64,000 nucleotides of DNA from Emiliania huxleyi CCMP1516 (GCF_000372725.1 NW_005194951.1:2208-66207), one strand, 5' to 3'; positions 8,834 through 20,095 are shown, counted from the first letter of the stretch. The notes: a model not told the origin generated them from the sequence alone. Numbers and translations: made by a program.

Positions 8834-11240
8834 AGGAGCGGCCAAGCCCGCAGCTGCCCGGGCACAGAGAGGCTCTCGCTCCGTCCGGGTGGCGCCAGTG
8901 GCAGTCGGCGGGGGGGCGGGGGCGCGGGCGCGGGCGGCGCGGCGCGATCGCAGGCCGTCGCCGCCGGTCGTCTGGTGGGTGGGTGGTGGGTGGGCGGGGG
9001 GGTGGTGGGTGGGCGGGGGGGTGGGGGGTCGGATGGGGGGCTCCGCCGACCACTCTGTACCGCCGCGTCTCTGAGTCCCGAGTCTTGTCGTCTGTGTGCT
9101 GCGCGAGATTGCGCCCTCTGTCTGATCCGCGGCGCCGACCCAACGAGCCGCGCACGTGCCAGCCGCGATCTCGTCTGCCGCGACGCCGCGTGTGTGTGCG
9201 TGTGCCGTTCGGGGCGGCGCCACCCTTGCCCCTCGTCCGTCTTCCGGTCGTACTTGTACCATTCCAAGACGTGATTTATTCGAGCGAGCGGGCCCGAGCG
9301 TCGAAGAGAAAAAATAATTCGAGTATTTGTTTCGTTCATCGACGGCCAGCTCAAAACACACAAAAGTAAAAACGCCAGGAGATCTCGTCCTTCGAGAGTA
9401 AAACGGGAGGTGTAAAAAAAGTGTTGGCCGGCGTGCCGTCCTCCCATCCGGCCTCCCATCCGGCAGTCCCACATGCACATGTATGCAGACTGGTCCTTCA
9501 ATATGCAGGCCACCCAGCGACCGCGATCCTCTGGACGCGGCGGCTTGGTGCCAGTGCGCAGTGGGCCGTGCGCAAGTTTGTCGTCGCGGTGCTGTTGCAG
9601 CTTGCACCCGTCGACCCTCCTGATCGCGGCGAGTTCTGCACTCATCCATTGGGCGGTAGACCTCGACACGATGAGCAAGAGTAGCCGAAACATCGTGCCC
9701 GAGGTGCAAACAAAGGCTATCCACGGTGCCAATGCGAAAACAACGAAAACAACAGAGCGCATCTCTCTCTCTGTTGTGCGAGGCGTGAACCGCGCCATTC
9801 GCTCTCACCTGGCAACCCTGTCTGCACGTCTCGCGCGCGCGTGAACAGGGCTCCAGGCCCCAAATGACGTGTGAGTGTTAGAGTTGTTTGGTATTGCTAA
9901 AAATCTCTCTCTCCCAATGCGCAATATGGTCTTCCTCAGCTTCATCATCACTTTCCGCACTCCCCATGTACATGCAGGCGATGTTGCCTACGCCGATTAC
10001 CAGCAGAGACTCTGCCAGAGACGCAGCGATGAGCGTAGAGTTCGAGGTGTCCGCGCACCGGGGCACGCGGTTTACTTTTTTCAATTTTGCCGGCGAGGAG
10101 GGTGGCCGAGTTGACGGAAATCGAGGGACGCGACCCACTTCGCCACTTCGCCACAGACGGTCCCGCGCCTCGCCGCTATGACCGCTGCACGGCCCAAACC
10201 GTCCGCTGTGCAGCGGTCTTTGTCCAGAGTAGAACTCCAACGCACTCGTCGGTGATGGTGTCCCTCAACCTGCGCCGCGCTCGGCGGACCTCGACAGCGC
10301 TTTCGGTGGCATGCAGCCTGAAGCTTGGAGAGCAGCTCCTCTGCTGCTCACACACTCTGCACAGTTGACACAGCCTGCTGTGCGGCTGCCACAGCTGTCA
10401 CAGCGATGGGCTCGCCCTCACTGGCCCTCAGTCACTGGTGTGCTGCGGCTTGTGTCTGCTGCTCGGCGACTGCCGGCACACTGTGAGACCATGTGTGAGG
10501 TTACCAGCGGTTGGTCACATCGCCCCCGAGATCAGAATCTTCTACTTGTTGATGGCAACACTTGTCTACTCGCAAGAGCAAATAGGAGGGCCTCAACTAA
10601 GGATGATGTGCGAGAGCTTGTTTGATGTTTGTAAACCCGTATTTTGTGTATCTGTACGTACTTATAGCTTACTGGGAGAAAAGAGAGAGGGGGTTGTGTT
10701 CCCTAAGCCCCTAAGGGCCCTACGCGCGGCGTGAGAGCTCGGAAGCGAGCTTTGCACGGCGATCGAGGATGGCACGGTTCACCCCCTTCACCGAAGCGAT
10801 GGAGATGCGTTCCGCGTGGTGTGACACAAATGAGAGGCGGGAGTGGGGAGGGTACGCGGTGCGGTCAACGCCCGAGCGTTGAGCCTTGCGCGCAAGGCGG
10901 TTGATCTTTGCAACTGCTGGCGGCGAGAAGCCACCGCCGAATGTCTCTCGCGTGGAGAAGCAGGTTGAACTTGTTTCGTTTGGTGAAGATCCCATCATGG
11001 TAGTGGCCACGCTGTGACTTGACGTAGCCTTGGCCGGTGGTGTGGTCGAACGCCCGTTGACCACGGAACCCGCGTTGCTTGCAGCCCATGTTTGCAAGTC
11101 TCTCTCTAACTCTATCTGTATAATGGGTCTCGCGAGACTCGCACTCGGGCAGCGCGAGATTTCATTATTCCTCGACTCGAACGATAAGAAAGCTCAGACG
11201 TCTTCACGTCGCACTTGCCACTTGACAACACCGTACTACT
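8834..11240. other. Gene-poor interval; no gene supported
   Basis: 8890-9050 is G-rich with GGGTGGTGGGTGGGCGGG repeats. On the minus strand around 9480-9790 an open frame starts with a hydrophobic, signal-like stretch (VVFVVFALAPWIAFV), and another minus frame at 9878-10240 ends EEDHIAHWEREIFSNTKQL. Neither has a recognisable domain or splice context, so I do not call them genes. A copy of a dispersed GTGAACAGGGCTCCAGG repeat lies at 9818-9890. Confidence 0.4.
9818..9890 (+). repeat. Dispersed repeat, copy 1 (GTGAACAGGGCTCCAGG family)
   Basis: CTGTCTGCACGTCT followed by GCGCGCGCGTGAACAGGGC, then CTCCAGGCCCCAAATGAC and GTGAGTGT. It is shared almost base for base with 43130-43205 and more distantly with 42785-42835. 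Function unknown. Confidence 0.75.
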
Positions 11241-11366
11241 CTGATGATACACAATAACTGGAGGGTGAGACATGCGGGGAGATGCAACGTTGTGGTATGT
11301 GGTTCGTGCTGTGGTCCGATCGCTGGAGCGGGCCTCTCGCCTCGACTCCGGCCTGGGCCATCGCCC

Positions 11367-12350
11367 TCAAGCCTCGTCGGCGTGGAGCCTCGGCTTCTCG
11401 GCGCGGCAGAGCGGGCACGCCCGGATCCCAAAGTCGAGCGCCTTGTACGTGCACCGCGCGCAAAAGTGGTGCTCGCAGCCGGCGGGCCAGGCGACAAGTT
11501 CCGAGCGCGGAACCTCGAGGCAGAGGGCGCAAGGCTCGGCGGTGCCGTCCGCCTCGGCGGCGCGGCGGCGGCGCTCCGACGCGAGCAGCGCGTCCTGGTC
11601 CACGCGCGCCGCCTCCACCACCGTCAGCGCCACCGCCCCGCGCGCCTGCCGAAGCATCTCGGCCGCCTCGCGCGGCGAGCCGACGTGCTTGGCGTCGACC
11701 GCAACCAGGCGGTCGCCGGGGTGGAGGGCGGCGTCGGAGGCGAGGCTGTTCGGCACGACGGACGCGACCACCGCCGCGTCCTCCAACGCGTCCGAGAAGG
11801 CCACCCCCACCGCCGCCGCCGCCGCCGCCTTCCACACGATCTCGATCCTCGAGCCGCGCCGCTGCCGCCACCGCCGCTGCAGCTTCAGAGCAGAGTCGGC
11901 GACGAAGACGGGCGGTTTGCGCAGCAGCCGGATGCGGACACAGCCCTGCGCGTCGCGGATCATCGCCGCAGCGTCGCGTGCCGTCCGCGGCTTGTCGCCG
12001 TTGATTGCGAGGATGCGATCAAACGTGCTGATGATGGGTGCATCCGAGCCGTCGGAGCGGCGCTGCGCGGCGAGTGAGCCCGGCAATACGGTGCGCACGG
12101 TGGGATGCGCGGGGCACGAGCGCATCAGCGAGATGCCAATTCGGATCCCGGCTCGGGGCTTGAATACCTCCACCACCTCGTCGGGGCCACCGGCAGTTGC
12201 TGCGCCGTCGCCGCCGCACGACATCGGGCTCGTGGCGCCCAGATCGTCGCCGGGCGACTCGTCGCCGTTGTTGCTGCTCGCGGACGAGGGCCACCGAGGC
12301 CAGGTCAGGCGCATCGACGTGTCGAACATGGGTTGAGCGCGGCTCGTCAA
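11367..12350 (-). CDS. PDZ-PDZ-RING protein, putative E3 ubiquitin ligase
   Basis: About 327 residues from ATG 12350, no intron needed. Two PDZ-like modules come first. Module 1, roughly residues 65-165, has IISTFDRILAINGDKP and the helix TARDAAAMIRDAQG. Module 2, about 175-255, has LHPGDRLVAVDAKHV and SPREAAEMLRQARG. A C-terminal C3HC4 RING follows (about 275-320): CALC, then C-x-H-H-F-C-x2-C, then CPLC. By family knowledge the PDZ modules would bind C-terminal peptides and the RING would recruit an E2. LNX-type ligases carry the RING at the N-terminus, so this order is unusual. The domain calls rest on visible motifs. The exact start is uncertain because the N-terminus is low complexity. 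It probably acts in the cytosol; there is no signal peptide or membrane segment. Confidence 0.75.
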   Translation of the reverse strand: MTSRAQPMFDTSMRLTWPRWPSSASSNNGDESPGDDLGATSPMSCGGDGAATAGGPDEVVEVFKPRAGIRIGISLMRSCPAHPTVRTVLPGSLAAQRRSDGSDAPIISTFDRILAINGDKPRTARDAAAMIRDAQGCVRIRLLRKPPVFVADSALKLQRRWRQRRGSRIEIVWKAAAAAAVGVAFSDALEDAAVVASVVPNSLASDAALHPGDRLVAVDAKHVGSPREAAEMLRQARGAVALTVVEAARVDQDALLASERRRRAAEADGTAEPCALCLEVPRSELVAWPAGCEHHFCARCTYKALDFGIRACPLCRAEKPRLHADEA

Positions 12351-12846
12351 TCTCTCCTTGCTTCTTGGCGCCTCGTCGTCCTTGATGGAAATGAGGCGGG
12401 GGGGCTTTGGCCGCCTCGTCGTCCTCGTGCGCTGACAGGCTCGCAGCGCGGTGCGCGGTGGACTCCCACATCCACTGGCGGTCTCATCTCAGTCTAGCGA
12501 CCTGCCTCCAGCTTGCTGGGCAGTCTCTCCTACCACAGGCACACTGACACAGGGGTGGCAGGGGCGGCGGCACGAGTCACCCACATTACTATGCGGGCCT
12601 CACTAGAGGTGAAGAAAAACAACGCCAGAGATGCGCCGGTAATTCTTTTTTTTCTCGAAGCCGACCCCGCCCGATTCGGAGGCGGTCGCATCGCCGTCGG
12701 AGCCGAGCGGCACGGCTGCCTCGCCATCGCCCTCGCAGCCATCGCCCTCGCAGCCAGAGGCCCGCCCACAACGCAAGAGGGAGCCGCGCCATCCGCCCTC
12801 CGCGCGGGAGGACCGCCGCCGAAAGCACGACGACGACGCGGGCGAG

Positions 12847-14179
12847 ATGCCCGTCGACACCGCGGTCGACACCGCGGGTGGTGGCGCCGTCGCCGCGGAG
12901 GACGGCGGCGGCGGCGAGAGCGGCGTGGCGGCGGCGGGCGACCACAGCGTCACCGCAGGCCCTCGGGCTGAGAAGCCCCGCTTCCAGAAGGACGAGCATG
13001 TCGTCTACGCGAGTGAACACCCGGATGCGGACGCCGTCGTGCTTGAGGTCCATGCCGACGATCCGGCCGAGTACTACTACACGATCATGCTTGAGGGCGC
13101 CGCCGGCGAGCGCCAAGTGCCTGAAGGCAGGCTGCGACCCACGGAGAGCGACGGTGGCGAGGCCCGAGGCGCGGCTCTGCACGACAACGCCAGCGACGCG
13201 GGCGGGCCGCGGCCAGCGGGCGGGGGGGGGGATGGCGTCCGCCTCTGGGAGATGGACTCGATCCGCGCCCTCAGAGAGGCCCTGTCCCTGCTCACCGCGT
13301 CCGGTGCTCACTACGCGACCGTCGGCCCGTCCGAGCGGCTCGGGGTCTGCTCGCGGAGCTTCCCGCTACTAGCCCGCGCTCTGGAGGACAAACACAACCC
13401 GCCCCTTGGCTGCGAGGACTGCCAATGGAGGGCGGCGGACCTAGACGCGACCGGCGACTGCATGATTGCCGCGTGCGCATGGCAGCTCCGCAAGCTGCTA
13501 CCAGAGAGCGTCCTGGTCTCGCACGGGCTGCTGACCATGCGCCAGGCCTGGGACGCCAAGCGAGCCAGCGACAGGCTGCGCAGGGCGGTGGCCGACCACC
13601 TCCAGAAGCCAGGAGTGCTGAGTCGGCAACCCCGCCAGCCTTTCGCCCCGCCCGGCCAGGGGGACCCCACGACGGTGCGGAAGCTGCTGCTGTCGGTGCA
13701 CAGAGCCGGCTTCTCACCGGGTGCGCCTATGGACGACACGCGCGACCTCAGCGATTTCATCCTAGAGGAAGAGCAAGGGCGAGAGAGGGCAAGGGACTGG
13801 GCGCTGGCATACCAGGGGGGGCAGGGTGGTGGGCGGCGACCGCCGCATACCGTCCTACGGCGGGGACTATCGCTACGCCAGGGAAGACAAGGGCGTCGAA
13901 GTGCAGCTGCTGCTGTTCGAATCGTTCGGCGGGTTCGGAAAGGGGGTCCGTGAGATCCTCCGGAGAGCGGCGGACGTGCTACAGAACAAGCTGACGCGGG
14001 CCCAGTACCTCGATGAGGTGACTTGGACCACCAAGAGCTGGCTGGGGCTGCAGAAGCAGCGCATCTCAGTCGTTCTTCACACGGCCATCGCAGAGCAGGT
14101 CGTGAATGAGCTTGCCTGTGGCGGGGGTGGGCGGGTGCACGGAGCTAAGTGCCTCGCCACCCTCGCAGGAGTCGCTTAG
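12847..14179 (+). CDS. OTU-like protease / retroelement C-terminus ORF with one frameshift
   Basis: From ATG 12847 an acidic N-terminus precedes a central region (about residues 130-290) with a Cys-rich stretch (GCEDCQW) and TGDCMIAACAWQL. That resembles the catalytic Cys motif of OTU-type cysteine peptidases (G-D-C followed by a hydrophobic helix); no matching His motif is obvious. The frame then meets a G7 run at 13814-13820. After a +1 shift it continues as GGDRRIPSYGG, LLLFESFGGFGKG and WLGLQKQRISVVLH to the stop at 14177-14179. That tail is the same as the minus-strand copy at 2069-2484. Some algal LINEs (Dualen/RandI type) carry an OTU-like domain, so this may be an internally deleted element joining N- and C-terminal ends. 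The frameshift could be a homopolymer sequencing error. Confidence 0.5.
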
Positions 14180-14283
14180 GCGGCTCCCGTGGTGTACCTG
14201 TGTTAGTGCCAGTGCGAGCCAGTCCCGTGCCCAGTCCTGTGCCCAGTGTTGTGCGAGGGAGTTTTATTGTAAAATTCTTTTTT
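13767..14283 (+). mobile_element. Retroelement 3' segment, inverted mate of 1966-2484
   Basis: Near-identical to the minus-strand segment at 1966-2484, including the coding tail, the stop and the 3' tail with CAGTGTTGTGCGAGGGAGTT and a final T-rich AATTCTTTTTTTT. Upstream of 13767 the two loci differ. The pair forms an inverted repeat with about 11.3 kb between its arms. Confidence 0.7.
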
Positions 14284-14672
14284 TTACGAGGATCTCCGTG
14301 CGCCCTGTGCTTTGTGCTCTCACGAGCGGCCGCCGCTGTGCGCTGAGGCGTACGCAGCTCGGCGTGAGAGCGGCGGCGGCGGCGGCAGTCTGACAGCGTC
14401 CTCCGCCGCGTCCGCCGCTGCACCGCGCTCTCGACTTCATGCACTGCCAGCGGCCTCGCCGTCGTCTGCTGCGGCGGCGCTGCAGCGGCGGCTCACAGGT
14501 AGGATGCAGCGGCGGCGCTGCGATGGCAGCCTGGTCGCTGCATCCGCCAACTCCACGAGCTCTCGCCGCGCTGAGCGCCCTTCAACCGCAACCGCAGATG
14601 CGAGCGAGCAGGCGGCGGGGCCCTTAGCTCCTACTAACTTGCTGCAGGCAGGCGTGACATTGGCGCGGAACG

Positions 14673-15463
14673 ATGGAGTCGGACGACTGCAAGCGGCAGT
14701 TGCCGACGACGCCGGCTCCCGGGTATTTCAACCCCCCGCCCAAACTCGCATCGTTCACTCGGGGCGCGCACGACCCACCCACTCACGCCGCTCCGCGTTC
14801 CGCCCCACTTTGGCCTTCAGGCATCCACCTCAACTCGGCTCGCCTCGCTCGAGCAGCGGTGGGACGGTCGGCGGCTCCGCTGCGGCGGCGCCGCCGCCGC
14901 TTACTTCAACTACCTTCGAGACGGTGCGCTGCTGCTTGCATCTCGGCCTGTCCGAGGCGTTCTCCCCTGTCCTGCTCCCTCTCTCAGCCTGGCTCGCTCC
15001 CTGCCTCCCTCAGGCGGCAGTCTCGGCGCCGACAGGAGACGGCCCCCCCCCCCGCCCTCAGCCAAAGTTCAAGCGGACGGAGATCTCGAAGCCGATGTTG
15101 CTCATCCTGACGCAGCATTTCGGTCCGCGCCGGCCCCGCCCGACGCTCCACACCGCACAGCACGCTCGCCGGCCGCCGCGCCGCCCGAGCTCCTCCACCC
15201 GCCCAGTCACACCCCCCCACCCCCCTCCCCGTCCCGCAGAGTCGGACTCGCTGCCCTCGTTCGAGGAGCGGCAGGCGCTGGCGCAGCAGCTCGACATGAC
15301 GCCGCGCTCGGTGTGTGTTTGGTTCCAGAACCAACGCCAGCGCTTGCTCAAGCTGCAGCGCCAGGCGGAGGGCGCGGAGGCCTCGCAGCGGTGCGCGCTC
15401 AAGCCATGCTCGCGCCCCCGCCACGCCCGTCGGCCAAGTGGCCGGCATCTCATCGCCACATAG
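14673..15463 (+). CDS. Homeodomain transcription factor
   Basis: ATG 14673 opens MESDDCKRQLPTTPAPGYFN, followed by low-complexity sequence and at least one unresolved intron. The homeodomain is split across an exon starting at 15062 (PKFKRTEISKPMLLILTQHF) and one starting at 15240. The 117-bp GT-AG intron 15123-15239 is removed cleanly. Helix 3 reads RSVCVWFQNQRQRLLK, so W48, F49, N51 and R53 are present; position 50 is Gln and 52 is Gln instead of the common Arg. Helix 2 follows the usual S-F-E-E-R pattern. It is expected to be a nuclear DNA-binding protein. The C-terminal boundary is uncertain: an Arg-rich run to 15463 may be intronic, and the following gene may be continuous with this one. 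Confidence 0.75.
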
Positions 15464-15577
15464 CCCGCGCCCACGCACGTTTTGCTTTGGGCGACCGCAG
15501 CTCGCGACGCCCACTGCGTGGGACAGTTTTCCGCGCGCTCAATGCCTTGCGCGCCCCTCGCGTGCAGGCGTTCGCAG

Positions 15578-18531
15578 GAGAGGCAGGCGCGACTTGTCGA
15601 GCAAAAGGCGCCGCTCGGCCTGCCGCACCGAATCGCGCCCGCCTCCTCCCTCCGCCCGCGCCGCCGCGGCCATGCCCCGCCACGCCGGGACTCGTCCGCA
15701 CCGCAGGAGAGGCAGGCGCGACTTGTCGAGCAAAAGGCGGCGAAGGAGGCGGCGGAGCAGGCTGTTCAGCCAGTGCCTTCCCACGCTCGCTCCCCACGCG
15801 CCGCTCGGCCTGCCGCACCGAATCGCGCCCGCCTCCTCCCTCCGCCCGCGCCGCCGCGGCCCTGCCCCGCCACTCCGGGACTCCTCCGCACCGCAGGTGA
15901 AGCTGTTCGACGCGAAGTTCGGGAAGGGCACCTTCTCAACGACGTTGGAGACGCACGTCAGCGAGAAGTGGACCAAGGGCAGCTTGCGCTACGTCTTTTC
16001 CCTCGGCCCGCAGAGCTCGCCAGTGCTCCGCCAAGGGCTGCAGCAGGTGAGCATCTCCGGCCGGAGTCCCGGTGGAGTGATTGCGGCCAAGAAGTCCTAC
16101 CTGGCCGGCACCACGAAGCCGGAGGCCGAGGCTTCGCTGCGGACGGCCGACGTCGCCACCGCGTGCATCGGGCGGGAGCTGCTGCACAGGCTCAAGGCCG
16201 CGGCGGCTGCGGTGGCGCGCAAACACGACGAGGCGAGTGTGTGCGACGCGCTGGTCCTCGCAATGTGCGGCCTGTATGACAAGCCGGCCGACGACGACGA
16301 GGAGGTGGTTGCGGCCGTGCGGCGCTTCGATCTGCCGCGCGACGCGACGCGCGACATGGCGCGCCCCGGGGGCCCACCTCACCAGGTAGCGGGTGAGAGA
16401 TTCGGTTAACCCGCGCCCCACGCCTTGCACATAGGCGCGGCGAGTGGTTGCCTACGCGTTGGAGTGCATGGAGCGGCTTCGCAAGAAGAAGAAGAAGGGG
16501 AAGAAGTGCAACGACTGGCGGCTGTGNNNNNNNNNNNNNNNNNNNNNNNNNNNNNNNNNNNNNNNNNNNNNNNNNNNNNNNNNNNNNNNNNNNNNNNNNN
16601 NNNNNNNNNNNNNNNNNNNNNNNNNNNNNNNNNNNNNNNNNNNNNNNNNNNNNNNNNNNNNNNNNNNNNNNNNNNNNNNNNNNNNNNNNNNNNNNNNNNN
16701 NNNNNNNNNNNNNNNNNNNNNNNNNNNNNNNNNNNNNNNNNNNNNNNNNNNNNNNNNNNNNNNNNNNNNNNNNNNNNNNNNNNNNNNNNNNNNNNNNNNN
16801 NNNNNNNNNNNNNNNNNNNNNNNNNNNNNNNNNNNNNNNNNNNNNNNNNNNNNNNNNNNNNNNNNNNNNNNNNNNNNNNNNNNNNNNNNNNNNNNNNNNN
16901 NNNNNNNNNNNNNNNNNNNNNNNNNNNNNNNNNNNNNNNNNNNNNNNNNNNNNNNNNNNNNNNNNNNNNNNNNNNNNNNNNNNNNNNNNNNNNNNNNNNN
17001 NNNNNNNNNNNNNNNNNNNNNNNNNNNNNNNNNNNNNNNNNNNNNNNNNNNNNNNNNNNNNNNNNNNNNNNNNNNNNNNNNNNNNNNNNNNNNNNNNNNN
17101 NNNNNNNNNNNNNNNNNNNNNNNNNNNNNNNNNNNNNNNNNNNNNNNNNNNNNNNNNNNNNNNNNNNNNNNNNNNNNNNNNNNNNNNNNNNNNNNNNNNN
17201 NNNNNNNNNNNNNNNNNNNNNNNNNNNNNNNNNNNNNNNNNNNNNNNNNNNNNNNNNNNNNNNNNNNNNNNNNNNNNNNNNNNNNNNNNNNNNNNNNNNN
17301 NNNNNNNNNNNNNNNNNNNNNNNNNNNNNNNNNNNNNNNNNNNNNNNNNNNNNNNNNNNNNNNNNNNNNNNNNNNNNNNNNNNNNNNNNNNCGTCGCTGC
17401 AGGCCGCCGTCAAGGAGGCGGAGCGGGCCGAGCAGGCGGCGGAGCGCAAGGCGGAGAGCGAGGCGAGGGTGGCGGAGGCGGGCCCAGCGCCGAGGGCCCC
17501 GCCGGCGGCCGTGGGGGAGGAGGCGAGCATCGTGGCGTCGTCGCACAGCGTCCCGCTCGATGTGTGGCAGGACCGCCGCAACACCGTCGACGAGCTCCTC
17601 TACTTCCACGGCATTGCCACAGTCTCGAGCGGCGAGCTGGCTGACGAGGAGCTGGTGCTCGCCGAGCTGCTGGTCGATGACTCCCCCGCCGGAAAGCTGC
17701 TGGAGCGCGAGCTGCAGGAGCTGCGCCGCATCGAGGCGCGCGCAGTCGGCGCTTACGGCGCTGCCAGGAGTCGCACCCCGATGCCCCGCCCGTGCGCTGT
17801 CAATAGGTGGAGGCCGAGGTGGAGGCCGAGGTGGAGGTCGAGCCGGAGGGCGAGCCGGTGTGTGCAAAGATCGGGTTGTTTCCCGCGATGCAAGCTTGTA
17901 ACGTTTTACCTCGAGTCATTAGGTGCGCTGCTGGGACGCGGAGCTGGTGTACGAGGCGCACTTTCTGGTGCACGCGGTGCTTCTGGCGCGTCTAGAGAGC
18001 GGGGCGGTTACGACGCCGGGCTCTCACGAGTGCAACTACCTTGATTGGGTCCGCGGACTCGTGAGCATGCAGTTCGCGGGCGCTGTTGCGGACGACGATT
18101 TTGTGCGGTCCGTCCGGGACATGACGTACCTTCGGCTGAGCTTTGCTCAGGCGAGCCAGCTGCTGTGCACGCGCCGCATCGCGCACTGGGCGCGGCTCGT
18201 CCAGGTGCACAGCGGCGGCGATCGCCCCCTCGAGGCGATCGCCGCCTTCGCCGCCGTCGGTACAAAGCCAGCGTCTTTGCGCGACCTCGTCCAGTACTCG
18301 CGCGGTCTGAACCCCCGCACCACGCTAGCTGCGATCGAGCGCATCGGCGTCAGCTTGCGATCCGGATGCTACCCTCATCTGGCCACGCAGCTGTACGCGA
18401 GCGCCATGGATGTGCCGGCCGTCATGGTAGGGGCGGTGGGCGAGGAGGTGGAGGAGGAGGAGGAGGAGCTGCGAGAGGACAATATGGAGAGTGACGCCGA
18501 GAGCGAGGACGAGGAGAGCGGGGGGGAGTAG
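15578..18531 (+). CDS. Unidentified acidic-tailed protein, multi-exon, interrupted by a gap
   Basis: Exons I can place: 15707-15763 (ERQARLVEQKAAKEAAEQA), 15897-16385 (VKLFDAKFGKGTFSTTLE...), 16435 into the gap, then 17392-17744, 17807-17857 and 17923-18531. All joins I could test keep phase 0. A helical Glu/Ala/Lys-rich segment flanks the gap, and the tail is strongly acidic (EEVEEEEEELREDN, ESEDEESGGE). No family is recognised. It may be the C-terminal part of the preceding homeobox gene, since some homeobox chromatin proteins have such charged helices after the homeodomain, but nothing proves that. A copy of the first exon at 15578-15610 and two near-identical introns look like a recent duplication. 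Confidence 0.55.
15611..15896 (+). repeat. Two near-identical 96-bp intron copies
   Basis: 15611-15706 and 15801-15896 differ at only three positions, and both end CCGCACCGCAG at the acceptor. The exon head GAGAGGCAGGCGCGACTTGT that follows the first copy also occurs before it at 15578. The downstream exon after the second copy is different. Confidence 0.85.
16527..17391. other. Assembly gap, 865 N
   Basis: Run of N inside the unidentified acidic-tailed gene. Coding sequence enters it (KKKKKGKKCNDWRL) and leaves it (SLQAAVKEAERAEQ), so at least part of an exon or more is missing. Confidence 0.99.
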
Positions 18532-18593
18532 GCGTGTTTGTACTCGGGCGACGCTCGCGAGGTCTATAGACGAGCGCCGCAGCGGCCGCATCG

Positions 18594-18838
<245 letters not shown>

Positions 18839-18961
18839 CGCAGGGGGTGCGCGCTTAAATGCTACTAGTATACTGTTTACTGTGCGTGCCGTTGTTGGTC
18901 AACAAAACAAACCTATAAGGGGTGGTGAATGAGTAATCGTGGCCGTGGCCACGAAGAGATC

Positions 18962-19032
18962 AAGAATTTTACAACAAAGCTCCCTCGCACAACACTGGGC
19001 ACGGGACTGGCGCGCAGTGCACTAACACAGAG
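18962..19032 (-). repeat. Solo retroelement 3' tail
   Basis: Shares AATTTTACAACAAAGCTCCC and TCGCACAACACTGGGCACGG with the element tails at 1966 and 14283. It ends near CACTAACAC. Confidence 0.75.
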
Positions 19033-19057
19033 ATCAAGAAAATAAGGCGGAAGTGAT

Positions 19058-19310
19058 CAGTGCGGTAGATCGGTCAGTCGGGGCGCATGAGCCGGACTTG
19101 TGGGCCGGACCACCCAAGTCCTTTATCTGCGTTGTTGAGCCAGGACTCAACATACTCGTTCTGTTGCCGTCCCAAACTGTCACTCCCCTTTCTCCCGGCC
19201 GGGGCGGGGCGCGCGCGGGGGCGGCGGGTGTGCGGCGAGTGTGCGGGATGTCTGTGGGCCCGAGAGCGATATGCCATGTCCGCCTTGCGTTGTTTCATAA
19301 CATCGAAGGC
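19058..19310 (+). repeat. Dispersed ~245-bp repeat, copy 1
   Basis: Highly similar to 46509-46750. Shared landmarks are CAGTGCGGTAGAT, GTTGAGCCAGGACTCAACAT (a perfect GTTGAGxxxxCTCAAC hairpin), CTGTCACTCCCCTTTCTCCC and GAGAGCGATATGCCATGTCC. This copy has an extra GTGCGGCGA unit. The end TTTCATAA is common to both. Confidence 0.85.
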
Positions 19311-19465
19311 TAAGCTCAGAAAATAAGCGCGCGTGACACTTGGCAAGAGAGTTCGACCGGAACTCGCTGCGGCCTTGTTGGATGGACGCCGGGTGAGCTG
19401 CAGGAGGAGCTGTTCTAGCCTCGGCGCAGGAGGCAGCGCCTATAGCGGACGGGACCAGCCGCGTC

Positions 19466-20095
19466 ATGAGCGGGGGCCATCCGAAGAAGGGGTGGACCTC
19501 GAAGGCGGGTGGCGACGTGTGCACGCCCAATGCGACAATTGCAAGCGTTCGAGCGAGTGGCACGCACGTGCCTCATAGCGGGAGCCTGCACGTCGAGGCG
19601 GTCATGATCGAGGTGCGCAGGCTGCTCCGTCTGCCGGCGGTCCTCCTCAATTTTCGGAAGCACCTACCGCGGGCGTGGAAGATCGCTCTCATCCATGGCC
19701 GCACGAATCGTGACTTCGTCCTCTCGTCTCCCGCGCTGCACCACCAGCTCCGATCCGGTGGCATTCAGCTCCGTCCGCTGCCAGACGCGCTGTACAATCG
19801 GACCGAATCCTTCTTCGCCAGGAGTGGTAAGAGGTGGTACAACGCCCTGCTCATCAGCCGTGAGTTCTGGACGTTCGTCTCGATCGCGCCGCACGTGCTG
19901 CTCTTCGAGGTCGACAGCATCCTCTGCCCAGCGCCGACGGTCCCAATCGAGTGGTGGGTCGGGCGCTACGTCATCGTCGGTGCGCCGTGGCATCCGCGCT
20001 GGGGCGCCGGACGCTTCTGGTGCGGATCGCTGGCGTGCTGCGTGGGCAACTCGGGGCTGTCGCTCTGGAATCGCGCCGTGATGGCCGATCTCTAA
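19466..20095 (+). CDS. DUF5672-type protein (putative glycosyltransferase-like)
   Basis: Single-exon frame of 209 residues from ATG 19466. From residue ~65 it follows the DUF5672 pattern: LPRAWKIALIHGRTN, then YNALLISREFW, LLFEVDSILC (the position of the metal-binding DxD-like acidic motif; here E-V-D-S), RYVIVGAPWH and VGNSGLSLWNRAVM. DUF5672 proteins are common in algae and amoebae and are thought to be glycosyltransferases; activity is not established. The domain normally continues for a further stretch after the SLRsR-like motif, whereas this frame stops 6 residues later, so it may be truncated or have an unseen downstream exon. There is no clear signal anchor in the N-terminal 60 residues. 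Confidence 0.75.
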   Translation: MSGGHPKKGWTSKAGGDVCTPNATIASVRASGTHVPHSGSLHVEAVMIEVRRLLRLPAVLLNFRKHLPRAWKIALIHGRTNRDFVLSSPALHHQLRSGGIQLRPLPDALYNRTESFFARSGKRWYNALLISREFWTFVSIAPHVLLFEVDSILCPAPTVPIEWWVGRYVIVGAPWHPRWGAGRFWCGSLACCVGNSGLSLWNRAVMADL

